Assembly: GCA_004558205.1 (NCBI GenBank)
Contig: SFDM01000002.1
Location: 62,001-126,000, forward strand
DNA from: Pyramidobacter piscolens
GTDB lineage: Bacteria > Synergistota > Synergistia > Synergistales > Dethiosulfovibrionaceae
DNA: 64,000 nt
Reading direction: 5' to 3'
In this document: piece by piece, positions 35,463-44,243 of the stretch
Layout: each line of letters starts with the position of its first letter
How positions within the stretch are numbered: the stretch's first letter is position 1
Position numbers and translations under genes: made by a program
The notes under the pieces: generated by a model
The model's database searches: none
Told to the model about the DNA's origin: nothing
What the model saw: the letters and a program-made list of their open reading frames with translations, nothing else

Positions 35463-35843
35463 ATGAGACAGACCAATCCTGAACAAATAGCAAAAGCAAA
35501 AGAACTGATCGAAGATCTGAAAGCTCTTCGCGGCGGCACGGTCATCGATTTTCACAAGAGGATCGCCAACGATCCGTCGCTCCTGAACGCGTTCACTCAG
35601 CAATATCTGAACTGCAACAAGAAGGACACGTCGATTCCCCGAAAGTACAGAGAACTGATCATCATGGCCTTAGGCTGCACCCGCGGGGCTCAGACCACTA
35701 TCAACACCCATGGCCGCCTTGCCCTGGAAAACGGCGCAACCATAGAAGAAATCGGCGAAGTCCTGCGGCTGGTCTTTTTCCTCTGCGGCGCCACAGCGTT
35801 GATCCCCGCCGCAGAGATCTTCGAAAAAATGGACGTGGAGTAA
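35463..35843 (+). CDS. Carboxymuconolactone decarboxylase (CMD/AhpD-like) family protein
   Basis: Small helical protein of 126 residues with the CMD fold. The family's core helix, normally CxxC...H, reads GAQTTINTHGRLALENGATI, so the His is present but both redox Cys are lost; an AhpD-type peroxidase role is unlikely. The segment IPRKYRELIIMALG is also typical. It starts 14 bases after the OadA-like gene (AAGAGGAGC ribosome site) and ends at a terminator, so it belongs to the same transcript and may be a small partner or lactone/decarboxylase-type enzyme of that pathway. Confidence 0.82.
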   Translation: MRQTNPEQIAKAKELIEDLKALRGGTVIDFHKRIANDPSLLNAFTQQYLNCNKKDTSIPRKYRELIIMALGCTRGAQTTINTHGRLALENGATIEEIGEVLRLVFFLCGATALIPAAEIFEKMDVE

Positions 35844-35880
35844 AAGACGGCAGCCCGCGACCTATGGGCTGCCGTCTTTT
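35842..35880. terminator. Bidirectional rho-independent terminator
   Basis: A 14-bp stem, AAAGACGGCAGCCC with GGGCTGCCGTCTTT, has a 9-base loop and lies between the convergent CMD and LacI-family genes. Confidence 0.9.
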
Positions 35881-35881
35881 A

Positions 35882-36889
35882 TCAACAGGATTCTCGCACG
35901 TACAGTTTGGACTCAAAGCTGATGTATTGCGGCCTGTCGATTTTTCTTTCTATGAGCTTAATCATCAGCGGCACGCTGGCAGCCGCCATTTCCTCCAGGG
36001 GAAGCTCCACGACCGTCAGAGGCGGAACGCTGTAGCGGCCGAGTTCGGGAATCCCCATCCCAATGGCTACGATCCGGACGTCTTGAGGAATTCGGATCCC
36101 CGCCTGCGAGAAAGCGCTGATCAGACCGTAAGCCATGGGATCGTCGTCGCAGTAGATCCCCTTCGGGATCTTGCCTCGGCGAATAAACTCCTTCCCCGCG
36201 GCATAACCGCCCGTGATGGTGTCTTCAGTTTTGACCGTCTTCGACGCAAGGCCGGCAATGCCGTACTCTTCACAAGCCTCGCAAAAACTCCGGCTGCGGA
36301 TGCCCAGCGCGAGAAACTGATGTTCCTGGGTGACCATGCCGATATCGGTGATGCCCTTGTCAAGAAGTTGAAGCGCGGCCAGACGCCCCGCCGCGCGATT
36401 GTCGGTCCCTACGCTGGAGAATCGGTCGGACTGGCGATTATAAAGCACAATGGGCAGCAGGGGCGGGGTCTGTTCGATGTAATCGAGGTCGTCGCGGCTG
36501 ATAGTGGCAAGCAGCGCAGCGTTAAAAGAGGAAAGCCCCTGAAGCGATCTCTCGTCGCGCAGACGTCCCGCCGTAAAGGGGCAGACTACGAGGTTAATTC
36601 TGCAAAGACTCTGCTGAACGGCTTTCTGCAACGCCTCAAGCACTCGGGTCAACACGATGATTCGCGTATCGGCCGCCCAGAAGACGCCCAGAGTGTACTC
36701 CAATTTATTGGAACTGCGAAGTTTGCGCGCCGAGAGGTTGGGCTGGTAGTTAACGGCGCGGACCGCTTCCAGCACTTTATCCTGCGTCGGCTGGGGAATT
36801 TTACGCTCCGCCGACATACCGTTCAGAACGATCGACACCGTGGATATGGAGACTCCTGCAGCGCTGGCCACATCTTTTATAGTAGACAT
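35882..36889 (-). CDS. LacI-family transcriptional repressor
   Basis: LacI/GalR regulator of 335 residues, the usual size. The N-terminal HTH and hinge are MSTIKDVASAAGVSISTVSI and the effector domain is of the periplasmic-binding-protein type (YTLGVFWAADTRIIVL, then GIYCDDDPMAYGLISA). It faces the CMD gene and diverges from the LeuC-like gene at 37169. Palindromic CG-centred operators at 32655-32681 and a half-conserved TAAAACGTAAC at 37047-37057 are candidate binding sites, so it may control both halves of the cluster. The inducer is likely the imported hydroxyacid or a metabolite of it. Confidence 0.92.
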   Translation of the reverse strand: MSTIKDVASAAGVSISTVSIVLNGMSAERKIPQPTQDKVLEAVRAVNYQPNLSARKLRSSNKLEYTLGVFWAADTRIIVLTRVLEALQKAVQQSLCRINLVVCPFTAGRLRDERSLQGLSSFNAALLATISRDDLDYIEQTPPLLPIVLYNRQSDRFSSVGTDNRAAGRLAALQLLDKGITDIGMVTQEHQFLALGIRSRSFCEACEEYGIAGLASKTVKTEDTITGGYAAGKEFIRRGKIPKGIYCDDDPMAYGLISAFSQAGIRIPQDVRIVAIGMGIPELGRYSVPPLTVVELPLEEMAAASVPLMIKLIERKIDRPQYISFESKLYVRESC

Positions 36890-37168
36890 AACAAGTATCC
36901 TTTCTTCGAATAATTTTAGTAAAATTCATCATAAAAAAAAGCCGCCGCCCTGTCAAGAGAAGAAAAGTTTCAAATCCAGGCTATTTCTTTCTTCTAAGCA
37001 TAAAATAAAAAAACACTTTTACCTGAACGCCTTTCTCGCTGATAAGTAAAACGTAACACTTTATCGTTTCTTTTAAGTAGAATGTTTTATCCCAGCAAAG
37101 TTTTCCAAGCGATCGAACGTGTTTCAACGCGCCAAAACTATTGAGATGTTAAAAATGGAGGGTTTCTC

Positions 37169-38287
37169 ATGGAAAGGAACAAAGAACAGAGACTCTGTGT
37201 GGACTGGTGGGTCGTGAACGATGCCGCATCCAGCGTCCTTCCCGAACTGCTGGGGTCACGCCGGCTTCTCTATCCTGAAAAAGTCAAGGTTTTCATAGAT
37301 CACGATGTGCCCTGCGGTTCCGTCGATGCGGCGCTCGCACAAAAAAAACTGATTCAATTCGCTTTGGATCAGGGCTGTGAACTCTTCAACGGCGCGGGGA
37401 TCTCTTATCAAATTATGCTGGACCGCTTTGTTAAAAAAGGGCAGGTCGTCGCCCTCTGCTCGCCCCACGCGCCTATTTTCGGCGCCGTCAATGCGCTGGG
37501 GCTGGACATGACACCCCCAACCCTCGCCGACTCGATGCTCACCGGTACAGCCAACTTCACGATGCCGCAGGCCTGCCGCGTGGAAATCACGGCCGCGCCT
37601 CAGCCTCCTCTTGGCGCCAAGGATCTCGCCCTGACTCTGATCGCCCGGGGCGGAAGCTTTCTCAAAGGGCGCGCCATCGAGTTCGTCGGCACAGGAGCTT
37701 TGGAGCTCCCCCTTCACGACAAAATAACGCTCTGTCAAATGGTCAACGCCACAGGCGCGGTCTGCGCGTCCTTTGGGTCCGAAGACGCCTCCGGCGCAGC
37801 GCTCCGGCTCGATCCACAAACGCTGTGCCAGCTCGTCGCCGGTCCCCATGAAAACACGCAGGTTAAGGCTCTTGTAAAAATTGCGCCGGCGCCTCTCGAC
37901 GAAGTCTTTATCGGCGGCTGTTCGGGCGGCCGCATCGAAGATCTGCGGACCGCCGCGAAAATCCTGCGCGGCCGCCGCGTCCCTCCGCGCCTTCGCCTGA
38001 TGATCGCCCCGGCTACGGCGGAAGTCTTCAGCCAGGCCGCCGACGAAGGCCTGCTCGACATCTTCTTCGACGCGGGAGCGCTCGTGATGGGACAAGGCTG
38101 CAGCGTTTGCTGGGGAAAGTCCCAAGGCTTGATCGGTGAAGGCGAAACTCTGCTGTCCACGGGTTCCCGATGTTCACGGGGCTGTACCGGCCCAGTGAAT
38201 TCGTCTGTGTACGTCTGCTCGCCCGAGGTCGCCGCGCGGTGCGCCCTCGCGGGCAAAATCTGCGATTATAAGGAGGCGGGAATATGA
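37169..38287 (+). CDS. Divergent aconitase/LeuC-family protein, first of a paralogous pair
   Basis: Protein of 372 residues related to the large subunit of isopropylmalate dehydratase, shorter than the 430-residue paralogue downstream. The three 4Fe-4S ligands are retained in FIGGCSGGRIEDL and MGQGCSVCWG. The active-site DSHTTTYGAVGA segment of LeuC is replaced by LCSPHAPIFGAVNA, and the N-terminal part DHDVPCGSVDAALAQKK is only loosely similar. It may be a regulatory or altered-specificity subunit, or a lyase for another hydroxyacid. It overlaps the leuD gene by 4 bases (ATGA), so they are translationally coupled. ATG at 37169 follows TGGAGGG. Confidence 0.75.
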   Translation: MERNKEQRLCVDWWVVNDAASSVLPELLGSRRLLYPEKVKVFIDHDVPCGSVDAALAQKKLIQFALDQGCELFNGAGISYQIMLDRFVKKGQVVALCSPHAPIFGAVNALGLDMTPPTLADSMLTGTANFTMPQACRVEITAAPQPPLGAKDLALTLIARGGSFLKGRAIEFVGTGALELPLHDKITLCQMVNATGAVCASFGSEDASGAALRLDPQTLCQLVAGPHENTQVKALVKIAPAPLDEVFIGGCSGGRIEDLRTAAKILRGRRVPPRLRLMIAPATAEVFSQAADEGLLDIFFDAGALVMGQGCSVCWGKSQGLIGEGETLLSTGSRCSRGCTGPVNSSVYVCSPEVAARCALAGKICDYKEAGI

Positions 38288-38778
38288 TTCAGAAATTTTC
38301 AGGACGCCTGTGGAAACTGCGCGACGACATCGACACCGACATTATCATGCCAACTCAATACCTTTCCCTCCCGACGCTTGAAGAGATGGCTCCTCATGCC
38401 TTCGAACCCCTTCGGCCGGAACTCGCCGCCCTGATTCGCCCCGGCGACATTATTGTGGGCGGCAAAAACTTCGGCTGCGGTTCCTCCCGTGAGCAGGCCG
38501 CCGCGGTTTTGGTGACAATCGGCATTCGCTGCGTCATCGCAAAATCCTTCGCGAGGATTTTTTTCCGCAACGCCATCAACAACGGCCTTCTCCTGATTGA
38601 AAGCGGCCTGTACGACTTCTGCGAAGAGGGCGACGTGGCCGACGTAGAGATCAACAGCCGCATTGTCTGCCGCGGCAGGGGGTTTATGATCCCAAAAATC
38701 CCCGACGACCTGTTAAAGATTCTCGACGGCGGGGGCCTCGTCAGGAGCATGAAAAAACTCAACGGCATTCTCGATTAG
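38284..38778 (+). CDS. leuD: LeuD-type small subunit of a hydro-lyase
   Basis: Small (swivel-domain) subunit of the isopropylmalate dehydratase family, 164 residues. Key motifs are DDIDTDIIMPTQYL at the N-terminus, GGKNFGCGSSREQA (substrate carboxylate-binding Arg) and IAKSFARIFFRNAINNGLL. It combines with a LeuC-type large subunit to isomerise or hydrate a 2-alkylmalate. It lies between two LeuC-type genes, overlapping the first by 4 bases and preceding the second by 17. In this context it may serve a citramalate- or dimethylmalate-type pathway instead of, or as well as, leucine synthesis. Confidence 0.88.
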   Translation: MIQKFSGRLWKLRDDIDTDIIMPTQYLSLPTLEEMAPHAFEPLRPELAALIRPGDIIVGGKNFGCGSSREQAAAVLVTIGIRCVIAKSFARIFFRNAINNGLLLIESGLYDFCEEGDVADVEINSRIVCRGRGFMIPKIPDDLLKILDGGGLVRSMKKLNGILD

Positions 38779-38795
38779 GAAAGAGGGGATTTATC

Positions 38796-40088
38796 ATGGG
38801 ACACACACTCGCTGAAAAGATACTGATGCGCAATACGGGCTCGAAAAGCCTTCATCCCGGCGATATCGTCATCACCAAACCCGACATGGTCCTTTTTCTC
38901 GACATCTACGCCCCCTTCGTTTACCACCAATTTAAAGAAATGGGTTTCAAGAAGGTGTTCAATCCTGACCAAATAGCCATCGTTGATGACCATGAACTCC
39001 CGACTTGCCTGAAAGACGATCCCAGGTCGGTCAGCTTTTCTCACAAATTCGCCGAGGAATTCGGCATCAGAAATCACTATATCGCCCAGGGAATCGGTCA
39101 TCAGCTTGTGCCTGAACTTCGGCTCGCCCGTCCCGGAAGTGTGATCTACGTCACCGACTCCCACACCACGACCTATGGCGCCGTCGGGGCCTTCGCCACA
39201 GGTGTGGGTTATACCGAAATGGCTTCCGTGCTCGGCACCGGCAAGATGTGGGCCCGCGTCCCGGCAGCGATAAAAATCCAGATCGACGGGGAACTGCCTC
39301 TGGGCGTCTATTCCAAAGACGTGATCCTGAGGATCCTTGGGGACCTGAAGGCCGACGGCGGAACTTACAGATCTTTGGAGTTCTGCGGAACCACTATCGA
39401 CGCCATGAGCGTGGACGCCCGGTTAACCATATCCAATATGGCCGTCGAGTGCGGCGCAAAAGTGGGGCTTTTCGCGCCTGACGCGAAAACCTGCGAGTAC
39501 AGCGGAACATCACCGGAAGAAACGGCCTGGCTCCATTTCGACAGCGACGTCTTTTACGAGAAAACCCTTCATTACGACGCGGCGAAGTTTGTTCCCAATC
39601 TCTCATGCCCGCAGTTCGTCGACAACGTCCATCCTGTCGCCGAGAAGGAAGGATTGGAGGTTAACCAGATTTTTCTGGGATCCTGCACGAACGGAAGGCT
39701 TGAAGACTTGGCCATAGCCGCCAAAATCCTGGAAGGACGCCACGTCCCTCCCCGGGTCAAATTTATCGTAACGCCCGCTTCGGTAGGAATCTACAAGAAC
39801 GCGCTGAAAACCGGCTATATTCAAACTTTAGTCAGAGCCGGAGCCGTCGTAACTCATCCCTACTGCTCGCTGTGCCAGGGACGCGGAAGCGGCCTGCTCA
39901 GCGACGGCGAAGTGGTTCTCGGGACCAACAACAGAAACTTCCTGGGGCGCATGGGGGCGGCCAAGTCGCTGATCTTCCTCGGCTCTCCCGCGACGATCGC
40001 CGTTTCGGCTCTCACTGGAAAGATCACGGACCCGAGAGAATATCTTGAAAAATTATCGGGAACGGACGCTTTGCCTCGCGCTCTTTAA
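38796..40088 (+). CDS. leuC: LeuC-type large subunit of a 4Fe-4S hydro-lyase
   Basis: Large subunit of 430 residues, full length for the short LeuC/homoaconitase class. Active-site segments are VTDSHTTTYGAVGAFATGVG, and the Fe-S ligands lie in FLGSCTNGRLEDLA and SLCQGRGSGLL with CSLCQG giving the CxxC pair. It binds the 4Fe-4S cluster and, with LeuD, dehydrates and rehydrates 2-hydroxyacids. It ends the LeuC-like/LeuD/LeuC triplet; about 190 bases separate it from the pyruvate:ferredoxin oxidoreductase gene, which has its own promoter. Related enzymes act on isopropylmalate, citramalate/mesaconate or dimethylmaleate. Confidence 0.9.
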   Translation: MGHTLAEKILMRNTGSKSLHPGDIVITKPDMVLFLDIYAPFVYHQFKEMGFKKVFNPDQIAIVDDHELPTCLKDDPRSVSFSHKFAEEFGIRNHYIAQGIGHQLVPELRLARPGSVIYVTDSHTTTYGAVGAFATGVGYTEMASVLGTGKMWARVPAAIKIQIDGELPLGVYSKDVILRILGDLKADGGTYRSLEFCGTTIDAMSVDARLTISNMAVECGAKVGLFAPDAKTCEYSGTSPEETAWLHFDSDVFYEKTLHYDAAKFVPNLSCPQFVDNVHPVAEKEGLEVNQIFLGSCTNGRLEDLAIAAKILEGRHVPPRVKFIVTPASVGIYKNALKTGYIQTLVRAGAVVTHPYCSLCQGRGSGLLSDGEVVLGTNNRNFLGRMGAAKSLIFLGSPATIAVSALTGKITDPREYLEKLSGTDALPRAL

Positions 40089-40203
40089 GCTGATACGTTG
40101 TCTTACTGGACTGCGGCGGCTCTGAGAATGGCTTTCTTTTTGAATTTTACTTATCTGTCGTTTAAAATAATAAAATTTAAGGACTTATGCCGGTAATTTT
40201 GTA

Positions 40204-40232
40204 TTGACGAACAAAACATCATGCTTTATCAT
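40204..40232 (+). promoter_or_regulatory. Predicted promoter of the pyruvate:ferredoxin oxidoreductase gene
   Basis: TTGACG (40204-40209) and TATCAT (40227-40232) have a 17-base spacer, giving a start about 40 bases before the ATG at 40280. Confidence 0.7.
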
Positions 40233-40279
40233 TTTAAGGTGTCTTTTCAAGATTTATTTATCATCAGGAGGTCAACAAA

Positions 40280-43200
40280 ATGCTGAAAGACGTCAGAACC
40301 ATGGATGGAAACGAAGCCGCGGCCTATGTTTCCTACGCTTTTACGGAGGTCGCGACGATTTATCCAATCACGCCGTCGTCGCCTATGGCGGAACACGTGG
40401 ACGAATGGGCGGCGCGGGGGAAGAAAAACCTCTTCGGCCAGCCCGTCCGGCTCGTGGAGATGCAGGCGGAGTTCGGCGCCGCGGCCGCCATGCACGGTTC
40501 CCTTGAATCGGGGGCTCTGACCACCTCGTACACAGCCTCCCAGGGGCTTCTTCTGATGATTCCCCCCATGTACCGCATGGCGGGCCAGCTGCTGCCCGGC
40601 GTGCTGCACGTCAGCGCGCGCACCGTGGGCACTCACGCCTTTTCTATCTTCGGCGACCATTCCGACGTGATGTCCACGCGCCAGACGGGATTCGCCATGC
40701 TCTCGTCGGGCAGCGTGCAGGAAGTGGCCGACCTGGCCGCCGTCCCCCACCTCGCCGCAATCGAGGGCCGGGTGCCCTTCCTCCACTTCTTTGACGGCTT
40801 CCGCACGTCCCACGAGATTCAGAAAATCGAAGTGCCTTCCTACGAACAGCTTGGCAGCCTTCTGAACCAGGAAGCCCTGCGGGCTTTCAGAAAAAGGGCC
40901 CTCAACAGCGACCGGCCGATCCAGCGCAGCACCGTTCAGAACCCCGACGTGTTCTTCCAGGCCAGAGAGGCCTGCAACGCCTATTACACCCAGGTTCCCT
41001 ACATCGTAGAATCCTACATGAAGCGCATCAGCGCCATGACGGGACGTTCCTACAGCCTGTTCAACTACTACGGCGACCCAGAGGCCGAGCGCGTGATCAT
41101 CGCCATGGGTTCCGTCTCGGGATGCCTTCAGGAGGTGGTGGACTACCTGCGGGCGGCGGGGCAGAAAGTGGGATTCCTGCAGGTGCACCTCTACCGCCCC
41201 TTCTCGGCCGAACACTTCCTGGCGGCCCTTCCCCGCACGGCCAAACGCGTGGCCGTCCTCGACAGGACCAAGGAGCCCGGCGCTCCCGGCGAACCTCTCT
41301 ATGAGGACGTCTGTTCCGTGCTGGCCAACGTGGACGGCGCGCCGGCGATCCTGGCGGGACGCTACGGCCTGTCCTCCAAGGACGTGACGCCCGCGCAGAT
41401 GATCGCCGTCTACGACAACATGACGGCCCTGGCGCCCAAGGATCACTTCACAGTGGGCATCGACGACGACGTGACCCATCATTCGCTGGCCGCCGGCCCC
41501 TCGCTCCTGACCGGCGCCAAGGACACCATCGCCTGCAAATTCTGGGGGCTGGGTTCCGACGGCACGGTGGGCGCCAACAAGAACGCCATCAAGATCATCG
41601 GCGACAACACGGACCAGTACGTCCAAGCCTACTTTGAATACGACACCAAAAAGTCCGGCGGCGTGACCAAATCCCATTTGCGCTTCGGCCATTCGCCGAT
41701 CCGCTCGTCCTACCTGGTCAGCGAAGCCGACTTCGTGGCCTGCCACAACCAGTCCTACATTGCCAAGTACGACATCGTGGGAGAGGTCAAACAGGGCGGA
41801 ACCTTCCTGCTCAACTGCGGCTGGAGCCCCGAGGAGCTTGACGGGAAACTGCCCGCGGCGGTCAAGCGCACCATCGCCCAGCGCCGGATCCGCTTCTACA
41901 TCATCGACGCCACGGCGATCGCCGCGGAAATCGGACTGGGCAACAGGACCAACTCGGTGCTTCAATCGGCCTTTTTCAAGCTCTCGGGCGTGCTCCCCAT
42001 CGAAGACGCCGTGAAATACATGAAAGACGCCATCGCCAAGACCTACGGGGCCAAGGGCGAAAAAGTCCTGGCCATGAACTATGACGCCGTGGACCGCGGC
42101 ATTTCGGGCGTCGTCAAAGTGGACGTCCCCCAGAGCTGGCTCAGCGCAGCCGACGCGCCCGCCGCGCCGTCGGACGGCCTCCCCGAGTACATCCGCAAGG
42201 TACTGATCCCCGTCAACGCGCTGAAGGGCGACAGCCTGCCCGTCAGCGTTTTCGCCGGCGCGGCCGACGGCACGGTTCCCCTGGGGACCTCGAAATACGA
42301 GAAACGCGGCACGGCGGTCAACGTGCCCCAGTGGATCGCCGACTCCTGCATCCAGTGCAGCCAGTGCGCTTTCGTCTGTCCCCACGCCGCGATCCGCCCC
42401 TTCCTGCTGACGGAAGAAGAGGCCGCGGCCCAGGGCTGCGGCGCCGTCGACGCCAAGGGCGGAAAGGCGCTGGCCGGTCTGAAATTCCGCATTCAGGTGG
42501 ACCCGCTGGACTGCACGGGCTGCGGAAGCTGCGCCCAGGTCTGCCCCGCCAGGGAAAAGGCCCTGGTCATGAAGCCCCTCGACAGCCAGCTGGACGAGAT
42601 GAAAAACTGGTACAGCCTGCTGAGCCTGCCCGAAAAGCGCAACCCCATGGACAAGTTCAGCGTCAAGGGCAGCCAGTTCGAACAGCCCCTTCTGGAATTC
42701 TCGGGAGCCTGCGCCGGCTGCGGCGAAACGCCCTACATGAAGGTCATGACCCAGCTCTTCGGCGACAGGATGTACATCGCCAACGCTACGGGATGCACCC
42801 AGGCCTGGGGCGCGGCGTGTCCCTGCGTGCCCTACACCGTCAACAGCCGGGGCCACGGCCCCGCGTTCTCCAACTCGCTGTTCGAGAACAACGCCGAGTT
42901 CAGCCTCGGCATGTGCCTGGCCGTCCAGCAGCAGCGCGAACGCCTCGCCATGAAAGCCGACGAGCTGCTCGGCCAGACCGGCGACCAGGAGCTGAGAGAA
43001 GCGCTGCAAAACTGGAAAGACCACTACGACGACGGCGAAGGCAGCCGCGCCTACAGCGACGCCGTCCAATGCGCCGCCCTCAAGGCCAGGGAGAAAGGCG
43101 AAAAGAGCCCCGCCCTGGATTACCTGCTAGACAACGCCGAACATCTGGTCAAAAAATCCATGTGGATGTACGGCGGCGACGGCTGGGCCTACGACATTGG

Positions 43201-43807
43201 CTACGGCGGCTTGGATCACGTGCTGGCCTCGGGCGTGAACGTGAACATCCTGGTGGTCGACACGGAAGTCTATTCCAACACCGGCGGCCAGTCCTCCAAG
43301 GCCACGCCCGTAGCGGCAGTGGCGCAGTTCGCCTCCTCGGGAAAGAAGACTGGCAAGAAGGATTTGGGCATGATGGCCGCCAGCTACGGCCACGTCTACG
43401 TGGCCCAGGTCGCACTGGGCGCCGATCCCGCCCAGTTCATCAAGGTTTTGAAGGAAGCCGAATCCTACGACGGCCCCTCGCTGATCATCGCCTACGCGCC
43501 CTGCATCAACCACGGCATCGTCAAGGGCATGAGCTATGCCCAGCCCGAATCGAAGCTGGCCGTGGAATCAGGCTATTGGCATCTGTACCGCTACGACCCG
43601 CGCCGCGCCGCCGCCGGCGAGAACCCCTTCATCCTCGACTCCAAAGCGCCGACAGTGCCCCTCCGTGATTTCCTGATGGGCGAAGTGCGCTACGCCGCCC
43701 TGGGACGCACCTTCCCCCAGGAAGCCGAAAAGCTGCTCTCGCTCGCCGAAGAACAGGCAAAGGCCAAGTACGAACGTTACCGCCGCCTTGCAGGCAGAGC
43801 GGAATAA
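40280..43807 (+). CDS. nifJ: Pyruvate:ferredoxin (flavodoxin) oxidoreductase, single-chain
   Basis: Homodimeric-type PFOR of 1175 residues that oxidatively decarboxylates pyruvate to acetyl-CoA and CO2, reducing ferredoxin. Domains in order are the pyruvate/TPP pyrimidine-binding domain (NEAAAYVSYAFTEVATIYPI), the CoA-binding and gamma domains, the two-cluster ferredoxin domain (CIQCSQCAFVCP and CTGCGSCAQVCP), the proximal-cluster Cys in CAGCGETPYMK, and the TPP/Mg site GDGWAYDIGYGGLDHVL with NTGGQSSKATP. ATG at 40280 follows TCAGGAGG. It is monocistronic with a good promoter and is the central energy enzyme for the pyruvate made by neighbouring pathways. Confidence 0.97.
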   Translation: MLKDVRTMDGNEAAAYVSYAFTEVATIYPITPSSPMAEHVDEWAARGKKNLFGQPVRLVEMQAEFGAAAAMHGSLESGALTTSYTASQGLLLMIPPMYRMAGQLLPGVLHVSARTVGTHAFSIFGDHSDVMSTRQTGFAMLSSGSVQEVADLAAVPHLAAIEGRVPFLHFFDGFRTSHEIQKIEVPSYEQLGSLLNQEALRAFRKRALNSDRPIQRSTVQNPDVFFQAREACNAYYTQVPYIVESYMKRISAMTGRSYSLFNYYGDPEAERVIIAMGSVSGCLQEVVDYLRAAGQKVGFLQVHLYRPFSAEHFLAALPRTAKRVAVLDRTKEPGAPGEPLYEDVCSVLANVDGAPAILAGRYGLSSKDVTPAQMIAVYDNMTALAPKDHFTVGIDDDVTHHSLAAGPSLLTGAKDTIACKFWGLGSDGTVGANKNAIKIIGDNTDQYVQAYFEYDTKKSGGVTKSHLRFGHSPIRSSYLVSEADFVACHNQSYIAKYDIVGEVKQGGTFLLNCGWSPEELDGKLPAAVKRTIAQRRIRFYIIDATAIAAEIGLGNRTNSVLQSAFFKLSGVLPIEDAVKYMKDAIAKTYGAKGEKVLAMNYDAVDRGISGVVKVDVPQSWLSAADAPAAPSDGLPEYIRKVLIPVNALKGDSLPVSVFAGAADGTVPLGTSKYEKRGTAVNVPQWIADSCIQCSQCAFVCPHAAIRPFLLTEEEAAAQGCGAVDAKGGKALAGLKFRIQVDPLDCTGCGSCAQVCPAREKALVMKPLDSQLDEMKNWYSLLSLPEKRNPMDKFSVKGSQFEQPLLEFSGACAGCGETPYMKVMTQLFGDRMYIANATGCTQAWGAACPCVPYTVNSRGHGPAFSNSLFENNAEFSLGMCLAVQQQRERLAMKADELLGQTGDQELREALQNWKDHYDDGEGSRAYSDAVQCAALKAREKGEKSPALDYLLDNAEHLVKKSMWMYGGDGWAYDIGYGGLDHVLASGVNVNILVVDTEVYSNTGGQSSKATPVAAVAQFASSGKKTGKKDLGMMAASYGHVYVAQVALGADPAQFIKVLKEAESYDGPSLIIAYAPCINHGIVKGMSYAQPESKLAVESGYWHLYRYDPRRAAAGENPFILDSKAPTVPLRDFLMGEVRYAALGRTFPQEAEKLLSLAEEQAKAKYERYRRLAGRAE

Positions 43808-43841
43808 GCGGCGGCACAGAAAAACAACAGACAGCACAGAC

Positions 43842-43881
43842 AAGCGCCTCTTCTGCACTCTGGACAGGAGAGGCGCTTTAT
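43842..43881 (+). terminator. Terminator after the pyruvate oxidoreductase gene
   Basis: AAGCGCCTCT pairs with AGAGGCGCTT with a 17-base loop, followed by TTATT. Confidence 0.75.
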
Positions 43882-44141
43882 TATCTGGCGCCCGAACCTT
43901 CCCGCAGCGGGTTCCGCATTAGGGGAACAGGAAGCATAATACGAATCGCGCTCTGGACAGCCTTGCGTTTGCGGCGCCTCTTTCAGCCTCTTCCGCCTCT
44001 CTATAAAAGAGAAGTATAAAACAGCTCGCAGTGATATGTGCCAAAAAGTCTTTATCAATGGCATTTTTACATGGGTAAAAGTGTTCTCAATAGGACTTTT
44101 CTGGCATCATACTTCTAAAAGTTTGAAATGTGAAACAAATA

Positions 44142-44190
44142 AAAAGCGAAGAAGCCGCGTCCTTTATCGGAACGCGGCTTCTTCGCTTTT
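44142..44190. terminator. Bidirectional terminator
   Basis: A 19-bp perfect stem (AAAAGCGAAGAAGCCGCGT and its complement) has an 11-base loop. It serves the minus-strand gene that ends at 44244. Between 43882 and 44141 no gene or other element was recognised. Confidence 0.9.
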
Positions 44191-44243
44191 CTGGAGGGAG
44201 AACCTTTATTTCGAGGGAGTGATAGACAAAATTCAGCTGCCGG

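Noticed and set aside
40247..43069. A 940-codon open frame antisense to the pyruvate oxidoreductase gene, and similar frames opposite other genes (3249-4688, 17691-19166)
   Set aside because: They are codon-bias shadows: low complexity, rich in His, Asp, Val, Gly and Arg, without domains, starts or promoters.
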